From: CAZMXS01 sp964570325
Lineage (GTDB): Bacteria > Verrucomicrobiota > Kiritimatiellia > CAIQIC01 > CAZMXS01
NCBI GenBank assembly: GCA_964570325.1
Contig: CAZMXS010000013.1
Span: 18,529 to 82,528, forward strand
DNA length: 64,000 nt
Reading direction: 5' to 3'
Made by a program: the position numbers and the translations under genes. Numbering within the stretch: position 1 is the stretch's first letter; each line of letters begins with the position of its first letter. A model generated the notes under the pieces. The model had not been told where the DNA came from. It was given only the letters and a program-made list of their open reading frames with translations, and did not search any database. Positions 34,341 to 43,495 of the stretch are shown piece after piece.

Positions 34341-36564
34341 ATGCAAGCGCAACGGCAACTTTCATTCAGTTTGCGGCGACCGGCATTCCCCATTCTATAT
34401 TTCAGTCTCCTGCTGGGACTGGCGCAATTCACAGGCGCCGCCGAACAACCAGCCGAAGACCCCGCCAAGGAACAGTCCAGCGCCTACGTCGCGCTCATCC
34501 GGGCCGACCAGGCGCGCGATCTGAAAGACTACCGGGCAGCCGTGCTCAACTACCGCGACGCCCTCGACCGGTATAACCGGCTCTCGGCCCGTTTCCCGGG
34601 CTGGGAGGCGGACATTGTCCAATACCGCCTGGCCTATTGCGCCAACCAGATCGAGGCAATCGTGCGGCGAAGCGGCAAATCAGAAAGCGATTGGCTGGCC
34701 GCGCCCCCCGATGAGGCCGCGGACGATGGACATTACCGCGAGAAATACTCCGCGCTGCTCCAGGAGAATCAATACTTCAAGAAACGCGTGCAGGAACTGG
34801 AAAAAGAAGCGGCGGTCGCCCGGCCAGCCGCCGCGGCGCTGGCGGAGAACACGCGCCTCAAGGCTGAGCACGAACAACTTGTGGCGGAAATCAAGCAATT
34901 GCGTGAAAACCCCGCGCCCCGACCCGAGGAAAAACAGCTCCGCGAGGATAAGCGGCGACTGGAAAAAGACCTCATCGACGCCCGCCGGGAACTGGCCGAA
35001 GCGCAAACCCAACTGCGCGAGCAGCGGCAGCAAGCCGAGGCACAAGCCCGGACCGCCGCCGAAAAGAATGCCGCGTTGGAAGAAGAGATCAAGGCGCAGG
35101 CCGCCGCGCTGCAAACCGAGCAAAACACCCGCCAACGCGCCGACGCGGAAATCGTCCGCTTGAATGAAGAAGTCGCCGCCGGCGCGCGGGCGCAGCAGCA
35201 GCTAGCCGCGCAGATAGATAAAATGACGCAACAAGCCGAAGCGGCGGCAAAGGAAATCGCCGCGCTGAACGCCCGCCTGGCCGATGCCCAAACCGCGCGG
35301 GATTTGGCGGACACCGGCCGCGCCCAACTGGAAAAAGACCTCGCCGACGCCCGCCGGGAACTGGCCGAAGCGCAAACCCAACTGCGCGAGCAGCGGCAGN
35401 NNNNNNNNNNNNNNNNNNNNNNNNNNNNNNNNNNNNNNNNNNNNNNNNNNNNNNNNNNNNNNNNNNNNNNNNNNNNNNNNNNNNNNNNNNNNNNNNNNNG
35501 AAATCGTCCGCTTGAATGAAGAAGTCGCCGCCGGCGCGCGGGCGCAGCAGCAGCAAGCCGCGCAGATTGTGAATTTGACGCTTAAAAATCAAAGCGTAGA
35601 AAACAGAAACACCGAACTCCAACAGAAAATCAGCGCGCTGGGAACCGCGCAGGAGCAGCAAACCAAACAACTCGAACAACTAAACCGCCAGGCCGCCGCT
35701 AGAGAGCAAGAGAATGTGGGGCTGAAGGAAAAGCTCGCTGAACTCGAAGGCATTCTGAAGCATCAGGCCGGTAAAATCATGGCGCAGGAAAAAGTCCGGT
35801 CCGAACTGGCGGAGGAGAAAACTGTCGTTCAACAACAGGCGGAAAGCCAGACCTTGGAACTGGCGCGTCTGCGCCGCGAAACCGACCAATTGCGCGATGA
35901 AATCCGCCAACTGAAAACCAGCTCACCCGTGGTCCCGATCGCAGAAACGGACCAGCCGGTTCCGCTGCAAAAGAGCGCGGCGCCGGCGCCGCTCAGTGAA
36001 AGCGAAGCCGCGGCGCTACTGCGCAACGCCCAGCAAATGGAACGGGTTTTCAATTACCGGGGCGCGCTGGAAAACTACAGTCGCCTGGCGGATGCGCGCC
36101 GAACCGATATGGATGCGTTGAAGGGCAAAGCGCGCTGCCTGTTGCGAATGGGGCAACCCGATCCGGCGCTGGCGGCGGCGCGGGCAGCCGTCACCGCGGC
36201 GCCGGCCGATCAGTCCGCCCAACTCCTGCTGGGTCTGGCGCTAGCGGGAACCAAGCAATTCAATGAGGCCACGCGGGTGCTGGGGCCGGTGGTGCGGCAG
36301 GATCCATTAAACCTGGAGGCGCGCAACGCCCTGGGCGCGGCCTGGTTGGGCCTCGGCGATATGGCCGCGGCGCGGCGGGAACTGGAGGCGGCACTGCGGT
36401 TGAATCCACGGCTGCGGGATACTCACTTCAACCTGGCCCAAGTGTTCTTCTTCAGCAAACCGCCCGACGTGGAACGCGCCCGCCAGCACTATAAACGCGC
36501 GTTGGAAATGGGCGCAACTCCCGATCCGCAATTTGAAAAATTGCTGGGCAGCGGCGGTCCATAA
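34341..36564 (+). CDS. exported coiled-coil / TPR protein, paralogue 2, interrupted by an assembly gap
   Basis: Start at 34341 with AGGA seven bases upstream, then a signal peptide (AFPILYFSLLLGLAQFTGA). Residues about 45-90 hold a TPR-like unit; a very long coiled coil follows, built from repeats containing RRELAEAQTQLREQRQ. A run of 100 N (35400-35499) lies in the coiled coil and the frame differs on its two sides, but one protein is restored if the true gap is 117 bases (see findings). The C-terminal third has TPRs (ALLRNAQQMERVFNYRGALENYSRL onwards) and ends HFNLAQVFFFSKPPDVERARQHY, like paralogue 1. Function unknown. Confidence 0.7.
34961..35570 (+). repeat. internal DNA repeat of the coiled-coil gene, period about 369 bp
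   Basis: The block starting GGAAAAAGACCTC at 34961 recurs at 35330 (369 bases away). The block GAAATCGTCCGCTTGAATGA at 35148 recurs at 35500, just after the N run. Near-identical copies on both sides explain why assembly stopped here. Confidence 0.85.
35400..35499. other. assembly gap (100 N)
   Basis: Arbitrary-length scaffold gap inside the repeated coiled-coil region. Confidence 0.99.
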
Positions 36565-36648
36565 CCAAGCGCGAGCGCGTGGATGCGAAATGCCGGCACG
36601 CGACCGGAGCCGCGCGCCGCAGGACAAAATAACCGTATCACCGGCCGG

Positions 36649-38373
36649 TTACTGCCGTTTTGACCAACGCTCGCGGTCGGTGAGGAACAACTGATCCAGA
36701 TTGTTCAGAGGAAATCCCTGGCCAAGCGGGAAGTCCGAGGGAATGCGCCCCTCAAGTATCGGATACCAAGTTCGATCCGGACCGGTCATCAGCGCGCGCA
36801 CCCAGGGTTTGTCGCGGGTAAGGGTGGTGAAGTAAATCGCGCTGATGCGTTTGCGATAATCGTTGATCTCATAGAACCCGTCAATCGTCGCCGGCAACAG
36901 CAACGAATTGCGGTTTCCGTACCAGGCGGTCGCCCACGGCATATCGGTGCAGATCATCTCGTCGCGGCCCAGCATCTGGCTGATATTGACGACAAACGGC
37001 GGATAATAGGGCGGGTACGGGATTGCCGCGCGCGGCGGCAGCAACGTCAAGATCAATGGCAGAGCGCCCAGCACCATGATCAACAGCGTGATCGCCAGGC
37101 TGAACAGCCGGATCTGCAGTTGGAGCCGCTCCAGCAACACCAGGAAAAAAGCCAGGCCGTACAGCAGCACCAGCGGCCAGAAAGTCTGCAGCAGGCGCAG
37201 GCTGACGTCACCGAAGAAACAGCCGACACCGACCAGTAACAGCAAAGCCAGCGCCACACACCAGCGCAAACGATGTACATGCGGCCGGACGAACCGGTGC
37301 AGGAATGCCGTCAGGAACAAACAGATAAACAGCCCGTCACCAATCGTCCGCAGGCCGCCGCGGTACACGCCGGCAAAATTGACAATCCACTTGTTCTGTA
37401 ACGCATCCACGACCTTGCCGACCGACAACTGGGGATTTACCGCGCGCTCGAACTGGTCACCCTCGAATAAGTTGGTCTGGTTGAGCGCCAGATACGGCGC
37501 CAGGCCCAGCGGACCGCCGCTGACCAGCACATTGCGCGCCAGCCAGGGCGCAATCCCGACCAGGAACGCCACCACGAATACGCCGGCCCAGACCCAGCGC
37601 CGACGCCCCAGTGACAGGCCAAAATAGAGCGCCAGCGCGGGAACGAGAACCGCCGTCCCGTAACGCGTCAGGAAGGCGAGGATGCAGCATAGGGCGCAAA
37701 CCGCCAGCGGGATCAACCACGCACGGCGCCGCTTCTCCGCCTGCCGGTTCATGACCGCGACCACGGCCGCATAGCAGGCGGCCGTCACCAGGAAAGTAGC
37801 CAGCGAAAGACTCGTGCCCGTGACGCTCATGCCCCAGATGGCGTCGCTCAAGAAATAGGCGGTCACCCCCAGAAACCCGACGCGCCGGTCAAACAATCGG
37901 CGGCCAAGCAGCCAGACCAGCACCCCGGTCGCCAGCGTGAACAGGTGGCAGATCGGGATAATGATATACTGCTCCGGTTTGAACACGCCGGGGCTGGTTC
38001 CGGCCGCCAGTGAAATGCCGGTGAGCCGGAAGGCGGCGGCCAGCAGGGCGGGATACAACGGCGGGGTTATGATATCCGGCTGGCGGTTGATCTGCGGGTC
38101 GCGGCTGCGCGCATGGGTGGCCAGATACCAGAGGCTGGACGGGCGGATGCACTGGGTCACCAGACGGTGTTGGTAGGCCAAATTGCGGCCCAGTTGGGCG
38201 CATTCCATCGCCTCCGCCTCCCGCAGTCCGTGGAACTGGGTCGCCGTATAAATCAACATCAGGAGCAGCAGCGCGATCAGGTAAAGCCCAACCTTGATCA
38301 GCCGCAGGCCAACCCCGACATCCATATTATAGACCAAATCCTGAACCGCTGATTCAAAGGGTTTGAACGCCAT
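36649..38373 (-). CDS. GT-C glycosyltransferase-like polytopic membrane protein (ArnT/PMT-type)
   Basis: 574 residues, about 10-12 transmembrane segments. After TM1 (LIKVGLYLIALLLLMLIYTA) an extracytoplasmic loop carries FHGLREAEAMECAQLGRNLA, the acidic position used by GT-C enzymes, and IITPPLYPALLAAAFRLTG, a proline-rich turn typical of ArnT/PMT-like members. The soluble C-terminal domain contains CTDMPWATAWYGNRNSLLLP. It likely moves a sugar from a polyprenyl carrier to an envelope acceptor. Stands alone between the TPR gene (converging) and the sigma-54 regulator gene. Confidence 0.7.
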   Translation of the reverse strand: MAFKPFESAVQDLVYNMDVGVGLRLIKVGLYLIALLLLMLIYTATQFHGLREAEAMECAQLGRNLAYQHRLVTQCIRPSSLWYLATHARSRDPQINRQPDIITPPLYPALLAAAFRLTGISLAAGTSPGVFKPEQYIIIPICHLFTLATGVLVWLLGRRLFDRRVGFLGVTAYFLSDAIWGMSVTGTSLSLATFLVTAACYAAVVAVMNRQAEKRRRAWLIPLAVCALCCILAFLTRYGTAVLVPALALYFGLSLGRRRWVWAGVFVVAFLVGIAPWLARNVLVSGGPLGLAPYLALNQTNLFEGDQFERAVNPQLSVGKVVDALQNKWIVNFAGVYRGGLRTIGDGLFICLFLTAFLHRFVRPHVHRLRWCVALALLLLVGVGCFFGDVSLRLLQTFWPLVLLYGLAFFLVLLERLQLQIRLFSLAITLLIMVLGALPLILTLLPPRAAIPYPPYYPPFVVNISQMLGRDEMICTDMPWATAWYGNRNSLLLPATIDGFYEINDYRKRISAIYFTTLTRDKPWVRALMTGPDRTWYPILEGRIPSDFPLGQGFPLNNLDQLFLTDRERWSKRQ

Positions 38374-38502
38374 GTCTTACTCCCGTGTTCACGCGGGATG
38401 GGATACTAGGGAGCCCGCGCCGCTTGTGCAATTATGAATTAAGCGCCGATGGGACGGGAGGGGAACGCGTGCGCGGCCGAGCAGGAGCACGGCTGAAACG
38501 GG

Positions 38503-39897
38503 TTAGCGTGTTTCAAGCGGCGGCGGGGAGTCATCCGCCGCCGCGCGCAAACCATATTCGTTCAGTTTGCGGTGCAGGGTGCGGCGGCTGATCCCGAGTT
38601 GGCGCGCGGCCAGCGTCCGGTTGTCGTCGTTGGCCTTCAAGGCCCGAATAATCAATTGCTTTTCGGCTTCCGCGAGCGATAGATCCCGGCCGGCCGGCGC
38701 CGCGGCGGCGGCGGCCGGCGCCGCCGCGCGGATGTTTGCCGGAATGTCGCGAACCGTCAGCCGGTTCCCGCGCGCCAGCACTACCATGCGCTCGATCACG
38801 TTGCGCAATTCGCGGACGTTGCCCGGCCATGCATAGGCGGTGAGCAAATCCAGCGCGTCCGGGGTCAACCCGTCAATCGGCTTGCCATTTTCGGCGGATA
38901 AGGTTTTCAGATAATGTTGAATCAACAACGGAACGTCGCCGTCCCGCTCGCGCAGGGGCGGCAGGCGGATCACGACCACATACAGCCGGTAGTAGAGATC
39001 TTCCCGAAACTTGCCTTCGGCAACCATCTGCTCCAAGTTGCGGTTGGTGGCCGCGATCAAGCGAACATCCACCTCCAGCGTCTGCTGTCCCCCCACCCGC
39101 TCGAATTTGCGTTCCTCCAGCACGCGCAGGATCTTGACCTGGATCGCGGGATCAATTTCTCCGATCTCGTCGAGAAACAACGTGCCGCCGTCAGCCAGTT
39201 CAAACCGGCCCTGGCGGCGCTCCACCGCGCCGGTGAACGCGCCGCGTTCGTGGCCGAACAACTCGCTCTCCAGCAGGTTCTGCGACAGCGCCGCGCAATG
39301 CACGGCGACGAACGGCCCGCCGGCCCGAGGCCCGAGGCGGTGGATCGCGCGCGCCACCAACTCCTTGCCGGTGCCGCTCTCGCCCTGCAGCAGCACTGTC
39401 GCGCGCGAGGCCGCCACCTGCCGCACCGTGTCGAACACCTCGCGCATGGCAGGCGATTGGCCGATGATGTTCTCAAAGCCGTACTTCTCGTCGAGCTGCG
39501 CCTTCAACGCGCGGTTTTCCGAAGCCATCGCGCGTTCGCGCAGGGCCCGCTGCAGCACCAGGTCGAGTTGGTCGAGGTTAACCGGTTTGGTCAGGAAGTC
39601 GTACGCGCCGCGCCGCATCGCCTCGACCGCGTTTTCAATACTGCCGTAGGCCGTGAGCAGGATGCACACCGGCTGGGGTTCGCGGGCCAGCGCGCGCGGG
39701 AGGAACGCCAAGCCATCCATGCCCGGCATTCGCAGGTCGCTCAGCACCACATCCACCTCGTTGGCGGCAAGCAACTCCAGCGCGCGGGTCGCGTTCTCCG
39801 CCAGCAGGACGCTGTAGTTCCGGCATAGGGCGCGCGCCAGCCCTTCGCGGGTGTTCTTTTCATCGTCCACCACCAGGATGGTCGGGCGGTCGCTCAT
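38503..39897 (-). CDS. sigma-54-dependent response regulator (NtrC family)
   Basis: 464 residues: receiver domain (phosphoacceptor D54 in VLSDLRMPG, K104 in LTKPV), AAA+ domain with Walker A GESGTGKE (172-179) and a canonical GAFTGA loop (219-224), FIS-type helix-turn-helix at the end (LAARQLGISRRTLHRKL). It activates RNA polymerase-sigma54 on phosphorylation. The histidine kinase gene lies 76 bases upstream on the same strand, so the pair forms one system. Target genes unknown; the flagellar locus nearby has its own regulator. Confidence 0.93.
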   Translation of the reverse strand: MSDRPTILVVDDEKNTREGLARALCRNYSVLLAENATRALELLAANEVDVVLSDLRMPGMDGLAFLPRALAREPQPVCILLTAYGSIENAVEAMRRGAYDFLTKPVNLDQLDLVLQRALRERAMASENRALKAQLDEKYGFENIIGQSPAMREVFDTVRQVAASRATVLLQGESGTGKELVARAIHRLGPRAGGPFVAVHCAALSQNLLESELFGHERGAFTGAVERRQGRFELADGGTLFLDEIGEIDPAIQVKILRVLEERKFERVGGQQTLEVDVRLIAATNRNLEQMVAEGKFREDLYYRLYVVVIRLPPLRERDGDVPLLIQHYLKTLSAENGKPIDGLTPDALDLLTAYAWPGNVRELRNVIERMVVLARGNRLTVRDIPANIRAAAPAAAAAAPAGRDLSLAEAEKQLIIRALKANDDNRTLAARQLGISRRTLHRKLNEYGLRAAADDSPPPLETR

Positions 39898-39973
39898 GGC
39901 CTCGAGTTCCTTTCCATCGTCCAGGCCGCCCCGCGCCAGGTGGCTCGTTCAATCGGCAACGCCTTATGGATTT

Positions 39974-41173
39974 TCATGTGGCGTCCTCCCGGCTGGTTCC
40001 GCTCCGGGTTCCGGTTCGGGCTTTTAGCAGGCGAATCCGGTGTTCATCAATCGGCAGCATCAGCGTAATGGTTGTGCCGAGCCGCGGCTCGCTTTGCACC
40101 TCGATGCGTCCGCCATGATCGCGGACAATGCGCTGGACGATCATCAGCCCGAGACCGGAACCATCCGGCTTGGTGGTCTGGTACGGTTCAAAAAGGGCGC
40201 CCATCCGCTCCGGAGCGATGCCCGGCCCGGTATCGCGGAATGAGATCAGGACAAATGGGTCGGCCGCCGCCAGGCCGATCTTGAGCAGACCGCCATTCGG
40301 CATGGCCTGAATCGCATTGCGGATGATGTTAAAAAACGCCTGTCGAATCTGGCCGCGATCCAGCAGGATGGGCGGCACATCCGCTGCAATCTCGGTTTCC
40401 ACAAGAATGTCGCGATCCTTGATTTCATGCTTGAGGAAATCGAGCGTCTCCCGCAGCACCTCAGCCGGCGCAGCGCGTTCCAGGCGCAGCGGCTGCGGGC
40501 GAATCGCGCGCAGGAATTGCGTGATAATCTGGTCGAGCCGCGCCACCTCCTTGCGCGCGACGGCTACCAGGTCGCCCAGGCTCTCCCGCGCCTTCGGGGG
40601 CAGATCCCCAAGTTCCCGCTCGATCAACTGCAGATGGATGTTGAGCGAATTGAGCGGGTTGCCGATCTCGTGCGCGACGCCAGCCGCCAGCAGCATCAAC
40701 GCGCCCAGTTTCTCCGACTCGATCGCCTGCGCCTCGTGCTCGCGCTCGCGGGTGATGTCCCGCAGGATGATGACCGCGCCGCTTTCACCCGTCTTGACCA
40801 CGGCCAGCGGCACGACATACATATTCAGCAATCGGTGTTCAGGATACGTGATCTCAATCTCGCGGCTGATCAGCCGCGACCACTCTTGTTCATCCAGCCG
40901 CAGCAGTTGCTCCCATTCAATGCCTCGCAACACTCGCTGCGCCGGGCCGCCGACCAGTGTTTCCAATGAAATCCCCAGCACTTTCTCCGCCGCCCGGTTG
41001 GCGTAGGTCACCCGTCCCGCGCCATCCACGACCATAATTCCTTCATGAATGGCATGAAAGATCGTTTCGAGAAACCCCTTCTCCTTGGCCAACCGCAGAA
41101 ACTGCGTCTGCAAGCTGCCGGCATCCAGTCGGTCCAGCCGCTCAATCAATTTGTCCAGAAAGCCTGATTTCAT
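39974..41173 (-). CDS. soluble PAS histidine kinase, NtrB type
   Basis: 399 residues without a convincing transmembrane helix, hence a cytoplasmic sensor. PAS domain at about residues 32-145 (AIHEGIMVVDGAGRVTYANRAAEKVLG), HisKA with H168 in GVAHEIGNPLNSL, HATPase with NIIRNAIQAM, DTGPGI and GSGLGL motifs. It is the cognate kinase for the sigma-54 regulator encoded downstream. Signal unknown. Confidence 0.92.
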   Translation of the reverse strand: MKSGFLDKLIERLDRLDAGSLQTQFLRLAKEKGFLETIFHAIHEGIMVVDGAGRVTYANRAAEKVLGISLETLVGGPAQRVLRGIEWEQLLRLDEQEWSRLISREIEITYPEHRLLNMYVVPLAVVKTGESGAVIILRDITREREHEAQAIESEKLGALMLLAAGVAHEIGNPLNSLNIHLQLIERELGDLPPKARESLGDLVAVARKEVARLDQIITQFLRAIRPQPLRLERAAPAEVLRETLDFLKHEIKDRDILVETEIAADVPPILLDRGQIRQAFFNIIRNAIQAMPNGGLLKIGLAAADPFVLISFRDTGPGIAPERMGALFEPYQTTKPDGSGLGLMIVQRIVRDHGGRIEVQSEPRLGTTITLMLPIDEHRIRLLKARTGTRSGTSREDAT

Positions 41174-41518
41174 AAGCTATAACGGATGCCAACGTGCGTC
41201 ATTTTGACCCAGATGGCAAGCCGGAAGAAAGGACGCGATAGGTGAACGTGCCGCAGACCGATTTGACCGGCGAACAAAATCTTTACAGAGCGCCTAATCT
41301 GCGGTATTCATAATGTCGTTCCATACGGGAACCTTTCACGGATCAAAGGTTCAGTTGTCGGCAGGGACGCTTGAGTATGCCGGGCCGGGGGCGGTCGGGC
41401 GACAGCAGCGGGTCGAGCGGCTTGTCGGCGGTGAAAGTTTTCCCGCTTTCAGACAATCGCACCGCGGTTTCAGCCGTCCGCCCGCTTTCCCAAATGCCCT
41501 GCAAACCAGGAGTGCGTC
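41174..41518. other. divergent intergenic region without a recognised gene
   Basis: 345 bases between the kinase start and the small ORF at 41519. I see no conserved ORF, tRNA or sigma-54 box (the nearest, TGGCAAG near 41214, lacks the -12 element). It must hold promoters for both sides. Confidence 0.5.
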
Positions 41519-41740
41519 ATGGATATTCAATTCAGCGGCGCGGTGGATTTCGCGCCTTTGTTCAACAACATGAATACGTTCGGCCCGCCCGGTCTGCAAC
41601 GGCGTGGAACGGATCTGCAAGGCCAGATGCTCTACACTCAGTCCGCCATGCTCGAACCGTTGAATCAGCAAAACCAGTTGTTCGGAATCGCCTACGGGTC
41701 CGAAGATCAGGTCCAGCCAACGGTGAACGTGGTGGCGTAA
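41519..41740 (+). CDS. small hypothetical protein upstream of the RTX gene
   Basis: 73 residues, starting at an ATG with AGGAG six bases upstream. Sequence is Gln/Asn-rich (LEPLNQQNQLFGIAYG) and has no signal peptide, helix or known motif. It precedes the RTX gene by 21 bases, so they likely share a transcript; it could be a chaperone or secreted partner, which is a guess from position. Confidence 0.55.
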   Translation: MDIQFSGAVDFAPLFNNMNTFGPPGLQRRGTDLQGQMLYTQSAMLEPLNQQNQLFGIAYGSEDQVQPTVNVVA

Positions 41741-41761
41741 TCTCGCCGTTCGGAGCCGGCG

Positions 41762-42880
41762 ATGCGATCCCCCCTATCCATAGGGCTGGGAAACGGGCCG
41801 TCACAGACCCATGCGCTGCGCGAGGCGGCCTTGACCGCGCGCGGCACGCATTTCTTCCCGACGCGGAACTCGCCGGTTTTTATCGGCCGGACCGGAGTGA
41901 CGGTGACGGTGTCCGACCTGCATCTCGCGCCAAACGCGCAGCGGCCCATCGCGGGCGAGATCACCTACCGGCTCCCCGCCTGGTCCCGCGCTGGCGCGGC
42001 CACCGTCACGGGTAATCCCGACGCCGATCAAATCGCCGTCACCCAGGACGACCGGGGCGACACGATCATCGCGGTCACGCATACCGGCCTGCAAGCGTCG
42101 CTAAACCTGGGGCGCATCGCAGCCCTGACCCTGCACGGCAACGGCGGCGACGATGAATTGAGCGTCAAGGTCAGCGACTATTTCGGCGGCGTGACCATCG
42201 TTGGCGGCGAAGGCAACGACACGATAACGGCCGAGATCGAACGGGCCCTGCAGCGGGGCGTGACCATCCGCGGCGACGCCGGCGCGGATACAATCTCGCT
42301 GTCCGGCGCCGCGCTCCGCTCACTGATCGCAGGCGGCGCCGGCAACGACATCCTGGCGGCCGCCACACTCCCGACCACGGCCTTCCGGCAGCAACTGCAG
42401 GGCGACGACGGCGACGACATTCTCACCGGCAGCCCCGGCGCGGACGATCTGACCGGCGGGCCCGGCGCGGATCGGCTCTTTGGCCGGGAGGGCGCGGACC
42501 AACTGGCGGGCATGGCCGGCGCCGACTGGCTTGCCGGCGGCGCCGGCCATGACCGGCTCCTCGGCGGCGATGACGCGGACATCGTACTCGGCGGCGCCGG
42601 GGACGACCAACTGCAGGGCAACGCGGACGATGATCAACTTTATGCGGGAGCCGGCACGGATGAACTCAAAGGCGGCGCCGGCCGCGACGCATTCGCGCCG
42701 AATACCGTCCGACCATTCGACCTGTCGCTCCAGGAGCGGTTGGTCAGCCGGCTCAAAGTGGGGGTCCGCGGCGAGACGCGCGCGCAATCCATGCTGGCCG
42801 GGTACCGTGGAAATGACAAGCGGCTGCTGGACTATCAGACGGCGACAGATGCGCTGCTGGACCGGCGCTATGTGGTGTGA
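41762..42880 (+). CDS. RTX / hemolysin-type calcium-binding repeat protein
   Basis: 372 residues; ATG with GGAG six bases upstream. No signal peptide at the N-terminus, as expected for type I secretion. Residues about 130-320 contain many G-G-x-G-x-D-x-(L/I) nonapeptides (GGEGNDTI, GGAGNDIL, GGPGADRLFG, GGAGHDRLLGGDDAD, GGAGDDQL) that form Ca-loaded parallel beta rolls on export. The C-terminal 50 residues are charged (LLDYQTATDALLDRRYVV), where a type I signal would be. No HlyB/D/TolC genes nearby. Function unknown: adhesion or a structural surface protein are the usual roles. Confidence 0.75.
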   Translation: MRSPLSIGLGNGPSQTHALREAALTARGTHFFPTRNSPVFIGRTGVTVTVSDLHLAPNAQRPIAGEITYRLPAWSRAGAATVTGNPDADQIAVTQDDRGDTIIAVTHTGLQASLNLGRIAALTLHGNGGDDELSVKVSDYFGGVTIVGGEGNDTITAEIERALQRGVTIRGDAGADTISLSGAALRSLIAGGAGNDILAAATLPTTAFRQQLQGDDGDDILTGSPGADDLTGGPGADRLFGREGADQLAGMAGADWLAGGAGHDRLLGGDDADIVLGGAGDDQLQGNADDDQLYAGAGTDELKGGAGRDAFAPNTVRPFDLSLQERLVSRLKVGVRGETRAQSMLAGYRGNDKRLLDYQTATDALLDRRYVV

Positions 42881-42939
42881 TGATCCGGCCAGGAACGGCC
42901 GGCCGCCAAGCGGGCACGGAGGCCCGCGCTTATCCAGGA

Positions 42940-42992
42940 GAGTTCAAAGTTAAATGTTCAAGGGGTTGTCGGAACCTTTGAACGGTGAACTC
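42940..42992. repeat. imperfect inverted repeat between convergent RTX and fliN genes
   Basis: GAGTTCA (42940-42946) pairs with TGAACTC (42986-42992), and GTTCAAAG (42942) with CTTTGAAC (42976-42983), as alternative pairings. It overlaps the fliN stop. It may end transcription from both sides, though there is no T run. Confidence 0.4.
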
Positions 42993-43444
42993 TATATGGA
43001 TTCCAGCCGCTGCTGCGGTTCAACCAGCTTGGTGATGCGGACGCCGAAGTTCTCGTTGACCACCACGACATCGCCCTGTCCAACCAACTTGCCGTTGACG
43101 ATGATATCCGCAGAGCCGCCGGCCAACCGGTCCAGTTCCACGATCGAGCCCGGACCCAGACGCAGGATATCGCGGATGGAGATGGTGGTCTGTCCAAGTT
43201 CAACATGCACCTCGACCGGGATGTCGAGGATCATTGTCAGGTTGATATCTTTTGCCCGCTGGTCCGGCTCCGCGGCCGCGGGGGCAGGCTCGAGCGCCGG
43301 CGCTTCCACCGGATGCGCTTTCACGGACTGTGCCGCGGCCACCTCGGCCTCCATCTGCTTGTACAGCTCGGCCATCTCGGCATCCGCCGGCGCCGGCTGT
43401 CCGGTTGTTTCGCCGCCTTGTGTTCCACTGGGTTCGTCGGTCAT
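42992..43444 (-). CDS. fliN: flagellar motor switch protein FliN
   Basis: 150 residues: a variable, Ala/Pro-rich N-terminal half and a C-terminal SpoA domain (LTMILDIPVEVHVELGQTTISIRDILRLGPGSIVELD ... NENFGVRITKL). FliN forms the lower ring of the C-ring and docks FliH during export. Last gene of the flagellar cluster, 51 bases after fliM. Confidence 0.93.
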   Translation of the reverse strand: MTDEPSGTQGGETTGQPAPADAEMAELYKQMEAEVAAAQSVKAHPVEAPALEPAPAAAEPDQRAKDINLTMILDIPVEVHVELGQTTISIRDILRLGPGSIVELDRLAGGSADIIVNGKLVGQGDVVVVNENFGVRITKLVEPQQRLESI

Positions 43445-43495
43445 AACCCCCTCGCATTTGGTGTGCCGTAATACATTTCCATCATTTGAATCGGC

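Noticed and set aside
41205..41225. Sigma-54 box (TGGCAAG) before the small ORF
   Set aside because: No GC element at the -12 distance.
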